Shown here: in pieces, positions 17,603 through 26,652 of the stretch | Layout: the number at the start of each line of letters is the position of its first letter | Position numbering within the stretch: the first letter of the stretch is position 1 | Assembly (NCBI GenBank): GCA_034669965.1 | Contig: JAXMOK010000015.1 | Span: 1 to 64,000 of the forward strand | Origin: HXMU1420-13 sp034669965 | GTDB taxonomy: Bacteria > Bacteroidota > Rhodothermia > Balneolales > Balneolaceae | Direction: 5' to 3' | Length of the DNA stretch: 64,000 nt | Notes under the pieces: generated by a model | The model's input: the letters and a program-made list of their open reading frames with translations, nothing else | Told to the model about the DNA's origin: nothing | Databases searched by the model: none | Position numbers and translations under genes: made by a program

Positions 17603-18697
17603 TTATTTACTGATAAAAGGTGGCTTTGTTATAGTAGCCGGGGCAGATTTTTTGCGTATCGAAATATGGATTGTACCTCCGTCTTTTGCATGATCGGTGG
17701 AAACAAATCCCATTCCAATTCCCTTACCCAGTGTTATCGACATAGTTCCGCTGGTCACAAATCCGATTTCATTGCCCTCCGCATCGGTAATGGTGTAGCC
17801 GTTTCGAGGGATTGAACGTTCGTCTTCCATCATAAAACCAACCAAACGACGCTTTAAACCGGCTTCTTTTTTAGCAAGCAGTGTTTCTTTCGCCACAAAG
17901 TCGCCTTTATCGAATTTGGTGATCCAGCCTAAGCGGGATTCCAGCGGGTGTGTGCTTTGGGTGATGTCGTTCCCGTAGAGCGCAAAACCCATTTCAAGGC
18001 GCAGGGTATCTCGTGCGCCTAAACCACAAGGTTCAATGCCGAACTCTTCACCCGCTTCAAAAATAGCATTCCAAACAGCGGTTACATCAACGTTTTTCTG
18101 CTCGAAATAAAGCTCAAATCCAGGTTCGCCGGTATAACCCGTGGCCGAGATAATCATAGAAGCTCCCGCCAGTTCGCCGGTTGTAAAACTGTAAAACCCG
18201 ATTTCATCGAGGTTGGTATCGGTAAGTTTTTGGAGGGTAGCTTTTGCTTTTGGTCCCTGAACAGCAAGCAATGCGTAGTCGTCAGAACGATCAACCAGTT
18301 CTGCTCCCATAGTGTTTTGGGATTTTATCCAGGCAAAATCCTTATCCACGTTGGCGCCGTTAACTACCAGCATATATTCGTTTTCGGCTAGCATGTATAC
18401 AATCAAGTCGTCTACAATGCCGCCATCGGCGTAGCACATGCAAGAATATTGCGCCTTGCCCGGAAACAGTTTTGAAGCATCGTTTACGGTAACTTTTTGG
18501 ATGAGCTCTAGCGCTTTATCCCCGGAGATGAAAAACTCGCCCATGTGCGATACATCGAATACGCCCACGGCATGCCGTACGGCGGCGTGTTCTACTTTAA
18601 TCCCTTTATATTGAACCGGCATTTCGTATCCGGCAAACTCTACTATTTTGCCTCCAGTTTGATTGTGGAGGTCAAAAAACGGCGTTCTTTTTAGCAT
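17603..18697 (-). CDS. gcvT: Glycine cleavage system T protein (aminomethyltransferase)
   Basis: 364-residue GcvT, which moves the methylene group of glycine from lipoyl-H protein to tetrahydrofolate and releases ammonia. Key segments: FDVSHMGEF, QYSCMCYADGGIVDDLIVY, GYTGEPGFELYF and GLGARDTLRLEMGFALYGND, the folate-binding region. No gcvH, gcvP or riboswitch is adjacent; gcvT here heads a five-gene operon with unrelated functions. Full length. Confidence 0.96.
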   Translation of the reverse strand: MLKRTPFFDLHNQTGGKIVEFAGYEMPVQYKGIKVEHAAVRHAVGVFDVSHMGEFFISGDKALELIQKVTVNDASKLFPGKAQYSCMCYADGGIVDDLIVYMLAENEYMLVVNGANVDKDFAWIKSQNTMGAELVDRSDDYALLAVQGPKAKATLQKLTDTNLDEIGFYSFTTGELAGASMIISATGYTGEPGFELYFEQKNVDVTAVWNAIFEAGEEFGIEPCGLGARDTLRLEMGFALYGNDITQSTHPLESRLGWITKFDKGDFVAKETLLAKKEAGLKRRLVGFMMEDERSIPRNGYTITDAEGNEIGFVTSGTMSITLGKGIGMGFVSTDHAKDGGTIHISIRKKSAPATITKPPFISK

Positions 18698-18789
18698 GTA
18701 CCTGTTTAAAAAAATGTAGTTTGGTGCAGGGCGAAGTTAGTGAATTTTCAACTAACGAGATGAGAACTTTCTAAATCAGTTGAACTTAC

Positions 18790-19302
18790 CTAATCCTGCT
18801 TCAAAACTTTGTCTTTCACAAATTTTTCAAGCTCCCGTTCCATCGTTGTTCGGGTAACAACTAACATCCAACTATCTACAATGGAATAATACTGACGGAT
18901 ATAATTTTCTGACAGATACTCTCTAACATGAGCTTGTTCTTCGGTTAATAACATGAGAGATTCATTTTTTAAATTTGAATAGAAAACCTGTCCATCTTTA
19001 CCGCTTTTGATAACTCTCTCTGGAAGAGAATTTAAACTGGTAATAGAAATGGCAAAGTATTGATCATCAATTTCTTCGGAGATATTGAGCAAAAACATTT
19101 CATGCTCTTTCTCGCTTAATTCAGCTCCATTTAAAATCATTAAGTCGTTAAAAAGCACTCTAACTGATGTTAATAAATCAATATCAGAGTTGTTGTTTGC
19201 TACAAAGGTTGAATTAAATTGGTAGGGTTGTTGACCAATTGCGATTGAGTTACTACTAAAAATAAAAAGTAGTGTAAGGCTGAAAGCTTTGATGTAGTTC
19301 AT
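18790..19302 (-). CDS. Secreted protein of unknown function
   Basis: 170 residues with a signal peptide (about residues 5-22, cleavage near AIGQQ). The mature part is mixed helical with no cysteine pair, no metal motif and no recognised domain. Lower GC than the operon downstream. Stands alone with 92 bases to gcvT. Confidence 0.55.
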   Translation of the reverse strand: MNYIKAFSLTLLFIFSSNSIAIGQQPYQFNSTFVANNNSDIDLLTSVRVLFNDLMILNGAELSEKEHEMFLLNISEEIDDQYFAISITSLNSLPERVIKSGKDGQVFYSNLKNESLMLLTEEQAHVREYLSENYIRQYYSIVDSWMLVVTRTTMERELEKFVKDKVLKQD

Positions 19303-19462
19303 TGCGTACTATATTTGGATTACGTGTTATAAAGAGACAGTAGCAATTCACATAAATTAATATTTTAGCTCTAATTATTGATCGGCTGTAAAATATCAAA
19401 ACAAGGAAAAAAAGAAAGAATTAATCTCACCAATCTAAGGTTTATTGTCAGAAACAGATCTT

Positions 19463-20101
19463 ATGAAACACTATTCCAAAACTTCTATCGAAGAGATGCC
19501 TTCTCGGGCGCGTGCACATTTTATGAACTCGGTAACCGGCTTTAAATCCTGCAACTTGATCGGGACTATATCGCCGGACGGAAAAACGAATCTTGCCATA
19601 TTCAGCTCGGTAACCCACTTGGGGAGCAATCCGCCAATGTTGGGCTTTGTGCTTCGTCCACATACGGTAATGCGCAATACCTTCGACAATCTGAAAGAAA
19701 CGGGGGTATTTACGGTGAATCACGTGAGTGGTGAGATGACCCGAAATGCACATCAAACCTCGGCAAAGTACCCTGCAGGAGTTTCTGAGTTCGGGCAATC
19801 CGGACTAAGCGAAGAATATCGGGAAGAATTTGAAGCGCCCTACGTGGCAGAAAGCGCCATCAAAATTGGGTGCCGGTACATAAACGAATACTATTTGAAA
19901 GAAAACGATTGCCGATTCATCATCGGAGCGATGGAGCACATTTACCTCCCCGAAGAGTTTGTAAGCCAAGATGGCTTCATTAATCTCGAAAAAGCTGGAA
20001 CCGTTGCAGCAACCGGATTAGATGGCTATGCGTTGCCCAAAATTCTGGACAGGTTTAGTTATGCTCAGCCGGATGAGGAAGTGGAATCGATATTAGTTTG
20101 A
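19463..20101 (+). CDS. Flavin reductase-like, FMN-binding protein
   Basis: A 212-residue member of the flavin-reductase-like split-barrel family (DIM6/NTAB type). The segment NSVTGFKSCNLIGTISPDGKTNLAIFSSV binds FMN, and MLGFVLRPHTVMRNTFDNLKETGVFTVNHV is the conserved barrel. I start at the ATG at 19463, where homologues begin with an MKxY/F segment; a TTG at 19445 has a better upstream AAGG but adds six residues with no counterpart. The 3' end overlaps the convergent gene by 37 bases. Confidence 0.82.
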   Translation: MKHYSKTSIEEMPSRARAHFMNSVTGFKSCNLIGTISPDGKTNLAIFSSVTHLGSNPPMLGFVLRPHTVMRNTFDNLKETGVFTVNHVSGEMTRNAHQTSAKYPAGVSEFGQSGLSEEYREEFEAPYVAESAIKIGCRYINEYYLKENDCRFIIGAMEHIYLPEEFVSQDGFINLEKAGTVAATGLDGYALPKILDRFSYAQPDEEVESILV

Positions 20102-20580
20102 GCATTTGTTCTGATGTATTGAACAAACGGTTCAGCGTGATAATCAAAGATGTATCCTTTTTCATCGGCTTTTCTGATTTTCGCCTGAATTAGATGGCCC
20201 CCACGGAAAGTCTCGTCTTCTAATGGATACAACCAATCTTCCACATCATTAAATGAAACCGATTGATTGGTATAATCATTTTCCAGTTCCTTATTGAATT
20301 CCTTGATGAGTAAAACATTGAAGGTTTGAGTTTCCGGGCTTACAGATTCAACAATGGCTTCTGCCCGAACTACTTTGCCATTATAATTTTTGAATTTAAC
20401 AAGCAGTAAGCCATAACTCTCTTCTGTTTCAAGTAGCTCTAAAAACTCATTCAGAGAAGATTTGGCTAAGGAGACAGCCTCTTTATAATATTTATCGGTC
20501 GGCTTAAAAAAGCTTTCATCACTATAATATATGATGCCTTTTGATAAATGCCACCCATGATATATAAACATACAAATCAA
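20065..20580 (-). CDS. Hypothetical protein, weak DUF2314 resemblance
   Basis: 171 residues at most; the short hydrophobic N-terminus (MICMFIYHGWHLSKGIIYY) is not a good signal peptide and the start is uncertain. The middle reads FNDVEDWLYPLEDETFRGGHLIQAKI, similar to the DUF2314 pattern of a WLY/WMY turn followed by Gly-Gly and a basic strand. Its last 12 codons run under the end of the flavin reductase gene. Function unknown. Confidence 0.5.
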   Translation of the reverse strand: MICMFIYHGWHLSKGIIYYSDESFFKPTDKYYKEAVSLAKSSLNEFLELLETEESYGLLLVKFKNYNGKVVRAEAIVESVSPETQTFNVLLIKEFNKELENDYTNQSVSFNDVEDWLYPLEDETFRGGHLIQAKIRKADEKGYIFDYHAEPFVQYIRTNAQTNIDSTSSSG

Positions 20581-20634
20581 AAATATTTGAGGGATAGTGA
20601 TGAGTTCAAGTTTAACGGTTGGATCAAAAATTAA

Positions 20635-20715
20635 TTAATAAATCAATGTGCTACCACCGAATAGGCCCAATAATACAGCAAGATAGCCCAGCCCCATTTT
20701 TAAATATCTGATCAT
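20635..20715 (-). CDS. Candidate 26-residue single-pass membrane peptide
   Basis: Reading MIRYLKMGLGYLAVLLGLFG followed by GSTLIY and a TAA. The peptide has a basic start (Arg3, Lys6) and one 17-residue hydrophobic stretch, the usual form of bacterial small membrane peptides. The ATG lies 7 bases after the stop of the upstream DUF4412-like gene, so it could be translated from the same mRNA. It is short enough to have arisen by chance. Confidence 0.4.
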   Translation of the reverse strand: MIRYLKMGLGYLAVLLGLFGGSTLIY

Positions 20716-20722
20716 TTAACTC

Positions 20723-21343
20723 TTAATTTGACTCAAGTTCATTTTCAATATCAAAATCATCGGCTTTGAACGACATTTCTTCAACAGAATTGGCAAATGT
20801 AGTCCAAACGTAATCCCCTTTTTTAATGATGTATTTGAGAGGTAGTGCGCCATTGGTTGCTTCCAGATAATTCGACCATTCTCCAAATTTATGGCCACTA
20901 AAAATCTCATAATCGATAGTAAGCTGTGGTGAATACCAGTATATCGTTTCAGAACGTTCTGTTTTAACGATCAGTTTTTTGCACTCATAGCCAAGAATGA
21001 TTTCGGTTTCTTCCAAGTGAATTATATTAGTCACTTTATCCATTGTTAAAGAAGCATCGATCATCATTATCTGATCCCCTTGTGCAAAGTAGTATTTATT
21101 ATTTTCGCTATTGTAAAGTTGTTTAAACGCCCCGTTTTCGTCGTACGATTTATAGCTGTGCTCGTTAATGAAATAATGCTGTTCGCGGCCATATTGCTCA
21201 GCCATCATATCAGTTACATCCACACCGGTTTCTGGATTTATAAAGGTGTATTCGTAAACGATTTTACCGGTAAATGGTTTTTCTTGAGCAGAAGTCGTCC
21301 CCGTGAATATTAAAACGAAAAGAAAAAGTGATAGTAATTTCAT
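20723..21343 (-). CDS. Secreted DUF4412/GLPGLI-type protein
   Basis: 206 residues with a signal peptide (about residues 3-19). The mature protein opens FTGKIVYEYTF, and later has EEETILGYECKKLIV-like text (ETEIILGYECKKLIVKT) and YWYSPQL, a pattern shared by GLPGLI and DUF4412 proteins of Bacteroidota, periplasmic or outer-membrane beta-rich proteins of unknown role. Upstream lies a long heptamer array. Confidence 0.6.
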   Translation of the reverse strand: MKLLSLFLFVLIFTGTTSAQEKPFTGKIVYEYTFINPETGVDVTDMMAEQYGREQHYFINEHSYKSYDENGAFKQLYNSENNKYYFAQGDQIMMIDASLTMDKVTNIIHLEETEIILGYECKKLIVKTERSETIYWYSPQLTIDYEIFSGHKFGEWSNYLEATNGALPLKYIIKKGDYVWTTFANSVEEMSFKADDFDIENELESN

Positions 21344-21430
21344 TGAACCCCGTAATAAGTTAATAACACTCGGTTTTGAGCTATAAGAAAGTAGAGAATC
21401 TGTTTTACTAAATGAAATCGTGCTTTCTTC

Positions 21431-21526
21431 AGCTCAAAGCTCAAAGCTCAAAGCTCAAAGCTCAAAGCTCAAAGCTCAAAGCTCAAAGTTCAAAGTTCAA
21501 AGTTCAAAGTTCAAAGTTCCAAGTTC
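21431..21526. repeat. Heptamer array (AGCTCAA)8 (AGTTCAA)4
   Basis: Thirteen exact 7-base steps plus a partial one: eight AGCTCAA, four AGTTCAA, one AGTTCCA. The shift from C to T part-way shows two rounds of amplification. It lies between two divergent genes (20723-21343 and mrp), 88 bases upstream of mrp, so unlike most arrays here it is not next to a stop codon. Confidence 0.92.
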
Positions 21527-21613
21527 GATGTTCTACTGTTCAACCGTTCCACATTCTTCCTTTGATCTCCGTATCTTCACCCAATTCAAAAAATTCAAGA
21601 ACTAGTTAGTTAG

Positions 21614-22717
21614 ATGTCCATTAACAAGGAACAAGTAAAAACCGCATTAGCACACGTTTTGCACCCCGAAGTAAAGCAAGACCTGATTTCGTTAGATATG
21701 ATTCAGGATCTCATCGTTCAGGATAAATACGTTTCATTTACGCTCGAGATGCCGGCTCAAAACGATGCTCTCGCAAGCGAACTCAAACAACGATGCGAGG
21801 GCGCGGTTCATAAATTCATCGATCGCGAAGCCATTGTAGATATTCAGGTTGGGATAAATGTATCGAAGCGACAAGAAGCTCCGAAACCGGCGGCTCCACC
21901 TGCTCAGCCACTTTCTGGCGTAAAGAATATTATTGCGGTTGCCTCAGGAAAAGGCGGCGTGGGTAAATCTACCGTTGCGGTGAATATTGCGGCGGCTCTA
22001 GCGCGAACCGGCGCAAAAGTTGGTTTGATGGATACTGATATTTACGGCCCGAGTATTCCTACCATGTTTGATTTGTTCGAACGGCCGAACATCACCACCC
22101 AAAAGAAATTGATTCCATTGGAAAAATATGGCATCAAAATGGTGAGTATGGGCTTTTTGGTAGATGTGAACCAAGCAATGGTATGGCGCGGACCCATGGC
22201 CACGAGTGCTATCCAGCAGTTTATGAAAGACGTGGAGTGGGGCGAATTAGATTACATGATTCTGGACCTGCCTCCGGGAACGGGTGACATCCAACTGACG
22301 ATTGTCCAAACCATTCCGCTTAGTGGAGCCGTGATCGTATCAACTCCGCAAACCGTAGCTTTAGACGATGTACGCAAAGGCGTGGCGATGTTCCAAAAAG
22401 TGAAAGTGCCCGTGCTTGGCGTGATCGAAAACATGGCGTATTTCACCCCTCCGGATATGCCGGATAAGAAATACCATATTTTTGGAGAAGGTGGCGCAAC
22501 ACGACTCGCCGAAGAGTTAGCCGTTCCGGTACTTGGAGAAATCCCCATCGAGCAGCCCATCCGTGAAGCCGGCGACAACGGGAAACCCATTGTGTTAGCC
22601 GATCAGCAATCGAATGCAGCTCACGCGTTTTATACGGTGACATCCAACATGCAGCAACAGTTGAGTTTGCGTGAAGCCGAGGCAAAACCGAAGGTCAAGA
22701 TTTCGTTTAAGAGCTAA
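21614..22717 (+). CDS. mrp: Mrp/NBP35-type Fe-S carrier P-loop ATPase
   Basis: 367 residues. An N-terminal MIP18/DUF59 domain (about 1-85) precedes the deviant Walker A SGKGGVGKST at residues 111-120; MDTDIYGPSIPTMF and LDLPPGTGDIQLT are Mrp signatures. It carries Fe-S clusters to apoproteins. The CxxC found near the C-terminus in many Mrp proteins is replaced by TPPDMPDKKYHIFGEGG, a form I associate with Bacteroidota-like lineages. Its stop overlaps the stop of the convergent hydrolase gene. Confidence 0.95.
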   Translation: MSINKEQVKTALAHVLHPEVKQDLISLDMIQDLIVQDKYVSFTLEMPAQNDALASELKQRCEGAVHKFIDREAIVDIQVGINVSKRQEAPKPAAPPAQPLSGVKNIIAVASGKGGVGKSTVAVNIAAALARTGAKVGLMDTDIYGPSIPTMFDLFERPNITTQKKLIPLEKYGIKMVSMGFLVDVNQAMVWRGPMATSAIQQFMKDVEWGELDYMILDLPPGTGDIQLTIVQTIPLSGAVIVSTPQTVALDDVRKGVAMFQKVKVPVLGVIENMAYFTPPDMPDKKYHIFGEGGATRLAEELAVPVLGEIPIEQPIREAGDNGKPIVLADQQSNAAHAFYTVTSNMQQQLSLREAEAKPKVKISFKS

Positions 22718-23742
22718 TCATCAGATTTCGATCTAACAGAAATTATCCATTTAACGACTTCATCGTCGAATGGATACTGTTTTTGCGCAACAGAATCGTA
22801 CAAGCCATGCCCACTATTTGGTAATACAATTATTTCAATTCGTTCATTACCAGATTGCGATCTAATACGTTCTAGGTTTTTGGAGCTCGTTTTAGCATCT
22901 ACAATCCGGTCGTTTTCGCCATAAATGTTTAACCACGGAATAGTCACTCTTGCGTACTCATCGAAAAAGTTAAAATTGAACGAGTTTTCAATGGGATGAC
23001 TTCTAATTTCACTTGAAAGAGGTGGTAGCCAATTACGGCTGTATTCTTTACGAAGTTCTACGATTTCGGCATCTAACTTTTCAAGAGCGGCTTGATTATT
23101 CGACTCAAGTAAATCATAATGACGCTCCCAATAAGGAGTGATGGAATTTATTAATTCTTCGGAGGCATTCGAGCTTCGAATACTATTAAGCTGAGAGAAT
23201 TTACGCGTTAACACCACCGAGTTAATTGGTCCCGACACGTTGGCAATCATATCAACTTTGGGATTTCGAGCTGCTAAAACGCCCACTAATCGTCCGCCCT
23301 GACTAACCCCGAATGCGGCAATGTTGTTGGTATCCACCTTTGCATGGCTGTTCAGATAATAGATTGTGGTAGATGCATCAGAAACGAAATCGTTGAAATC
23401 GGCGGTAGAATAATCCATCGTTGACCGCCCCGTTCCTCTCTTATCATAAATCAACGTGATGATCCCACAACCGGCGGCTCTTCGGGCAAAATACCAGGGC
23501 ACGTTCATCAGCTGATCGTAATTATTGCCACCGCCGTGCATTACAATTGCTGCGGGATATTTCCCATCACTATTGGGTTGATAGAGGTAGGCATGAAGCT
23601 CTCCATCCTCAAGAGGAATCGAAATAGAATCAATCGAAAACGGGTAATGGCTATCTGATTCTTTGTCGAAACAGCTATCCTCTTGTGCTTTAGTTGGAAT
23701 TACCATCAAGAAAAGGAAGAGGGAAATAAGGGATATTCGCAT
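22714..23742 (-). CDS. Secreted alpha/beta hydrolase (dienelactone/acyl-peptidase type)
   Basis: 342 residues with a signal peptide (residues 1-19). An oxyanion-hole HGGG segment near residue 69, the nucleophile elbow GVSQGG near 147, an Asp in GENDRIVD and the His in NSGHGLYD give a full catalytic triad. The arrangement resembles S9/acyl-CoA thioester hydrolase-type peptidases and esterases. Substrate unknown. Convergent with mrp; the two stops share bases 22714-22717. Confidence 0.85.
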   Translation of the reverse strand: MRISLISLFLFLMVIPTKAQEDSCFDKESDSHYPFSIDSISIPLEDGELHAYLYQPNSDGKYPAAIVMHGGGNNYDQLMNVPWYFARRAAGCGIITLIYDKRGTGRSTMDYSTADFNDFVSDASTTIYYLNSHAKVDTNNIAAFGVSQGGRLVGVLAARNPKVDMIANVSGPINSVVLTRKFSQLNSIRSSNASEELINSITPYWERHYDLLESNNQAALEKLDAEIVELRKEYSRNWLPPLSSEIRSHPIENSFNFNFFDEYARVTIPWLNIYGENDRIVDAKTSSKNLERIRSQSGNERIEIIVLPNSGHGLYDSVAQKQYPFDDEVVKWIISVRSKSDD

Positions 23743-23873
23743 GAGTAGAAAAATTCGTTGCCCGATAAACTACTAGAAACAAAGTGTAGATGTTACGATC
23801 TGAGTGCTTGTTCATAAATAATTCATACCGAAGCATTAAGTTTAAGTCGAAATTCGGTTAATGAGGTATCAAT

Positions 23874-24329
23874 ATGATGTTAGAGAAAAAGTTTGAAGAA
23901 ATAGATGTGGCTGTTACCGGCTGGATGGCTAATAGCGCATTGTTGATAATGCGTATTGGTCTTGGTGTGATCTTCCTCTGGTTTGGGGCACTAAAATTCT
24001 TTCCGGGGCTAAGTCCGGCCGAGGAGCTGGTGCGAAATACCGTTTATTTTGTGGATCCGGATTTGTTCATCCCGATTTTAGCAACCTGGGAAGTATTAAT
24101 TGGCCTGGGACTGATCGCAGGAAAGTTCATGCGAGTTACATTACTACTTTTATTCCTGCAGATGCCGGGCACGGCACTACCAATCGTTTTACTGCCTGAT
24201 GTAGTTTGGACTCAGTTCCCGTTCGGGCTTACCCTCGAAGGGCAATACATCGTTAAAAACTTGGTGCTGATCGGCTCGGCGTTGGCATTGGGTGCTACCG
24301 TTAGGGGAGGTCGGTTGGTGGCAGGATAG
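23874..24329 (+). CDS. DoxX/DUF417-like membrane protein
   Basis: 151 residues with four hydrophobic helices. RIGLGVIFLWFGALKFFPGLSPAEELVRNT near residues 27-57 is typical of the DoxX superfamily and close to YkgB/DUF417-type proteins. Such proteins are found in the inner membrane and may influence quinone or redox state. It is divergent from the hydrolase gene. Both ATGs at 23874 and 23877 are possible. Confidence 0.7.
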   Translation: MMLEKKFEEIDVAVTGWMANSALLIMRIGLGVIFLWFGALKFFPGLSPAEELVRNTVYFVDPDLFIPILATWEVLIGLGLIAGKFMRVTLLLLFLQMPGTALPIVLLPDVVWTQFPFGLTLEGQYIVKNLVLIGSALALGATVRGGRLVAG

Positions 24330-24332
24330 TTA

Positions 24333-24378
24333 TTGGTTAATGGTTATTGGTAGTTAACCCCAAATAACCATTAACCAA
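24333..24378. terminator. Perfect 16-bp hairpin between convergent genes
   Basis: TTGGTTAATGGTTATT (24333-24348) is exactly complementary to AATAACCATTAACCAA (24363-24378), with a 14-base loop. It lies just after the DoxX-like stop and just before the end of the convergent dehydrogenase gene, so it can end both transcripts. Each arm is made of two or three GGTTANT heptamers in the sense of the gene it follows. Confidence 0.75.
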
Positions 24379-24392
24379 ATTCCAATAATAAA

Positions 24393-25799
24393 TTATGGGA
24401 AGATGCCCATTTGTTCGTACATGATTCCGATCTTTTGGATTGCATTAATAAATGCTGCGGTTCTAAGATCGTGAAGGTTGTGTTGCTCGCGAATTTCAGT
24501 AATCTGATTGTACGCGGTAATCATAGTTTCTTCGAGACCGGAATCTACCAAATCAGCTTCGCCTGCACCATAAGTTAGGCGTTCAAGATCCGTGGTATTG
24601 TATGTTTTACCGGAGATACTTTCTAACTCACGAACAATTTTAAGCAAACTGCCTTCGTCGAATTTCTTATTCATTCGGCCATAACGAACATGCTGAATGT
24701 CTTTCAACCACTCGAAATAAGAAACGACCACACCACCCGCATTCAAATATGTATCCGGAATGATTAGTGCGCCGCGTTCTTTCATCATTTCGTGGGCATC
24801 TGCGGTAACAGGGCCGTTTGCCGCTTCAGCAATAATCTTTGCTTTTACTTTGCCGGCATTTTCGGCTGTAATTTGACTCTCCAATGCAGCAGGAATCATA
24901 ATGTCACAGTCCATTTCGAAAATCATGGCATTATCAGACAATTCTTTGCTGGTACCAAAGCCAATAATGCTTCCGGTTTCTTTACGGTAAGCCATCAATG
25001 CTTCTAGGTCGATTCCGGCAGGATCGTAAATAGCGCCTTCAATTTCAGCAACACCAATAAGCTTTGCTCCGGCTTCTGTCATGTACTTCGAGGCATGATA
25101 CCCCACATTCCCCAAACCTTGCACGCAAAATGTTTTGTCTTCAACACCTGTTTCCATTCCCAGGGCGTCCATGTCAGTTTTTACATTTAGCGCCTCACGG
25201 ATTCCGAAATAAACACCGCGACCGGTTGCCTCGGTTCGTCCACGAATTCCACCTTGTGAGATTGGTTTACCCGTCACGCACGCTTCAGCATTCAAATCGT
25301 CGCGCATCTGGCGGTAGGTATCCAAAATCCATCCCATTTCGCGAGCTCCGGTACCATAATCAGGCGCGGGAACATCAACACCGGGGCCAATAAATCCTTT
25401 TTTTACCAATTCGAAGGTATACCTACGAGTAATACGTTCAAGTTCAGACTCAGAATAAGAGCGAGTACTGATTTTTACCCCACCTTTAGCACCACCGAAG
25501 GGCACATCAACCAACGCACATTTGTACGACATCAGCGCGGCAAGTGCCATGGTTTCGTCTTCGTCCACTTTATGGCTGTATCTAATACCCCCTTTGGTTG
25601 GCATTTTATGATGGCTATGCTCCACGCGCCAACCCTCAATTACCTCTACCGATCCGTCGTCTCTGCGCAATGGAAAAGACACGTGATACACGGTATTACA
25701 CATTTTAATTTGGCTGAGGATCCCTTTATCAAACTTGGTATAGGCAGCCGCCTTATCGAAATTCTTATTTACCTGCTCGAAGAAATTATATTTTGCCAT
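24393..25799 (-). CDS. Glu/Leu/Phe/Val-type dehydrogenase (glutamate dehydrogenase)
   Basis: 468 residues. Conserved elements are GWRVEHSHHKMPTKGGIRYS (substrate pocket with the key Lys), DVPFGGAKGGVKI with the catalytic Lys region, PAPDYGTGAREM, and the NAD(P)-binding CVQGLGNVG near residue 228 followed by the EAANGPVT and LNAGGVVVSYFEW segments. It interconverts glutamate and 2-oxoglutarate; cofactor choice cannot be fixed by eye. Monocistronic by spacing. Confidence 0.93.
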   Translation of the reverse strand: MAKYNFFEQVNKNFDKAAAYTKFDKGILSQIKMCNTVYHVSFPLRRDDGSVEVIEGWRVEHSHHKMPTKGGIRYSHKVDEDETMALAALMSYKCALVDVPFGGAKGGVKISTRSYSESELERITRRYTFELVKKGFIGPGVDVPAPDYGTGAREMGWILDTYRQMRDDLNAEACVTGKPISQGGIRGRTEATGRGVYFGIREALNVKTDMDALGMETGVEDKTFCVQGLGNVGYHASKYMTEAGAKLIGVAEIEGAIYDPAGIDLEALMAYRKETGSIIGFGTSKELSDNAMIFEMDCDIMIPAALESQITAENAGKVKAKIIAEAANGPVTADAHEMMKERGALIIPDTYLNAGGVVVSYFEWLKDIQHVRYGRMNKKFDEGSLLKIVRELESISGKTYNTTDLERLTYGAGEADLVDSGLEETMITAYNQITEIREQHNLHDLRTAAFINAIQKIGIMYEQMGIFP

Positions 25800-25887
25800 T
25801 ATTCTGTACTGATTACATTTAAATAAAAATGAGCAATCAATGGTCGGGATATTCTAATTGATAAACAATAGAAAAGCGCTTTTTCTC

Positions 25888-26652
25888 TTAATTACTCAGA
25901 GGGAGAGCCACATGAAGGTGATCAGCTGTTCCTACGTGCCTTATCGTCTTAAACCCCATTAAATTTAAACCCCACTCTAACGAAACGTTACGCAGTTCGG
26001 AATGTCCAATGGTTCTAAGATCAATAGCATGTACAAAACCCGTCTCTTGTTCGTAATGCATTGAACTTTGCAAAGGGGTAAGGCCCATGGCAAGGTAATC
26101 ATCTTGGGTGCGAGAAATGTCGGTTATTACGAGTTCATTATCAGCAAGTGTAGTGCTAGTTACCGCAACGCGAAGTATGGGGTGAAGCGATCGGTAGACA
26201 TCACGAATTTCATCAGATTTTGCGTTTACACTGTTCAGGTATAGCAAGCCATAGATGATGAACCCACCCACCATCATAGAAACTGAAGAAACACACAATT
26301 TCGCCATCATCTTTTTGTTCTTCACTTTTCTGAACACAAAGAAAAACAAGAGCGACAGGAATAAGATACAAGCCCCGGTTCCACCCAATAAAGCACCCCA
26401 AGCGTTCCATTGTTCAGAAATATTTAGGTAAACAGCAGTTCTGATCAGAATAAAAAATGGTAAGATGACCAAGCTAACAGCCATAAATAGAAAGCCGGTA
26501 AGGTAATAGCCAATGCTTCGTCGCTTTTTCTTTGTGCTTGGTTTTGATGAAATGCTAGATGGTGAAGAAAGGGTATTCGGGTTGAATTGCTCCTTCTTTT
26601 GTAATAACCACTCGATATCATTTTGCGACACTTTCTGCATGGGTTGGTACAC
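25888..26652 (-). CDS. Membrane protein with a C-terminal M15-like metallopeptidase-type domain
   Basis: 254 residues. A basic, Ser-rich N-terminus (1-47) is followed by three hydrophobic segments (about 49-69, 83-104, 118-136) and a roughly 110-residue soluble C-terminus. That part reads DISRTQDDYLAMG, then SMHYEQETGFVHAIDLRT and finally ADHLHVALPL: a His, an Asp in HAIDLR and a final HLH are the ligand pattern of M15/VanY-like and DUF5715-type zinc peptidases. If so it would act on peptidoglycan at the outer face of the membrane. Assignment is by motif only. Confidence 0.5.
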   Translation of the reverse strand: MYQPMQKVSQNDIEWLLQKKEQFNPNTLSSPSSISSKPSTKKKRRSIGYYLTGFLFMAVSLVILPFFILIRTAVYLNISEQWNAWGALLGGTGACILFLSLLFFFVFRKVKNKKMMAKLCVSSVSMMVGGFIIYGLLYLNSVNAKSDEIRDVYRSLHPILRVAVTSTTLADNELVITDISRTQDDYLAMGLTPLQSSMHYEQETGFVHAIDLRTIGHSELRNVSLEWGLNLMGFKTIRHVGTADHLHVALPLSN

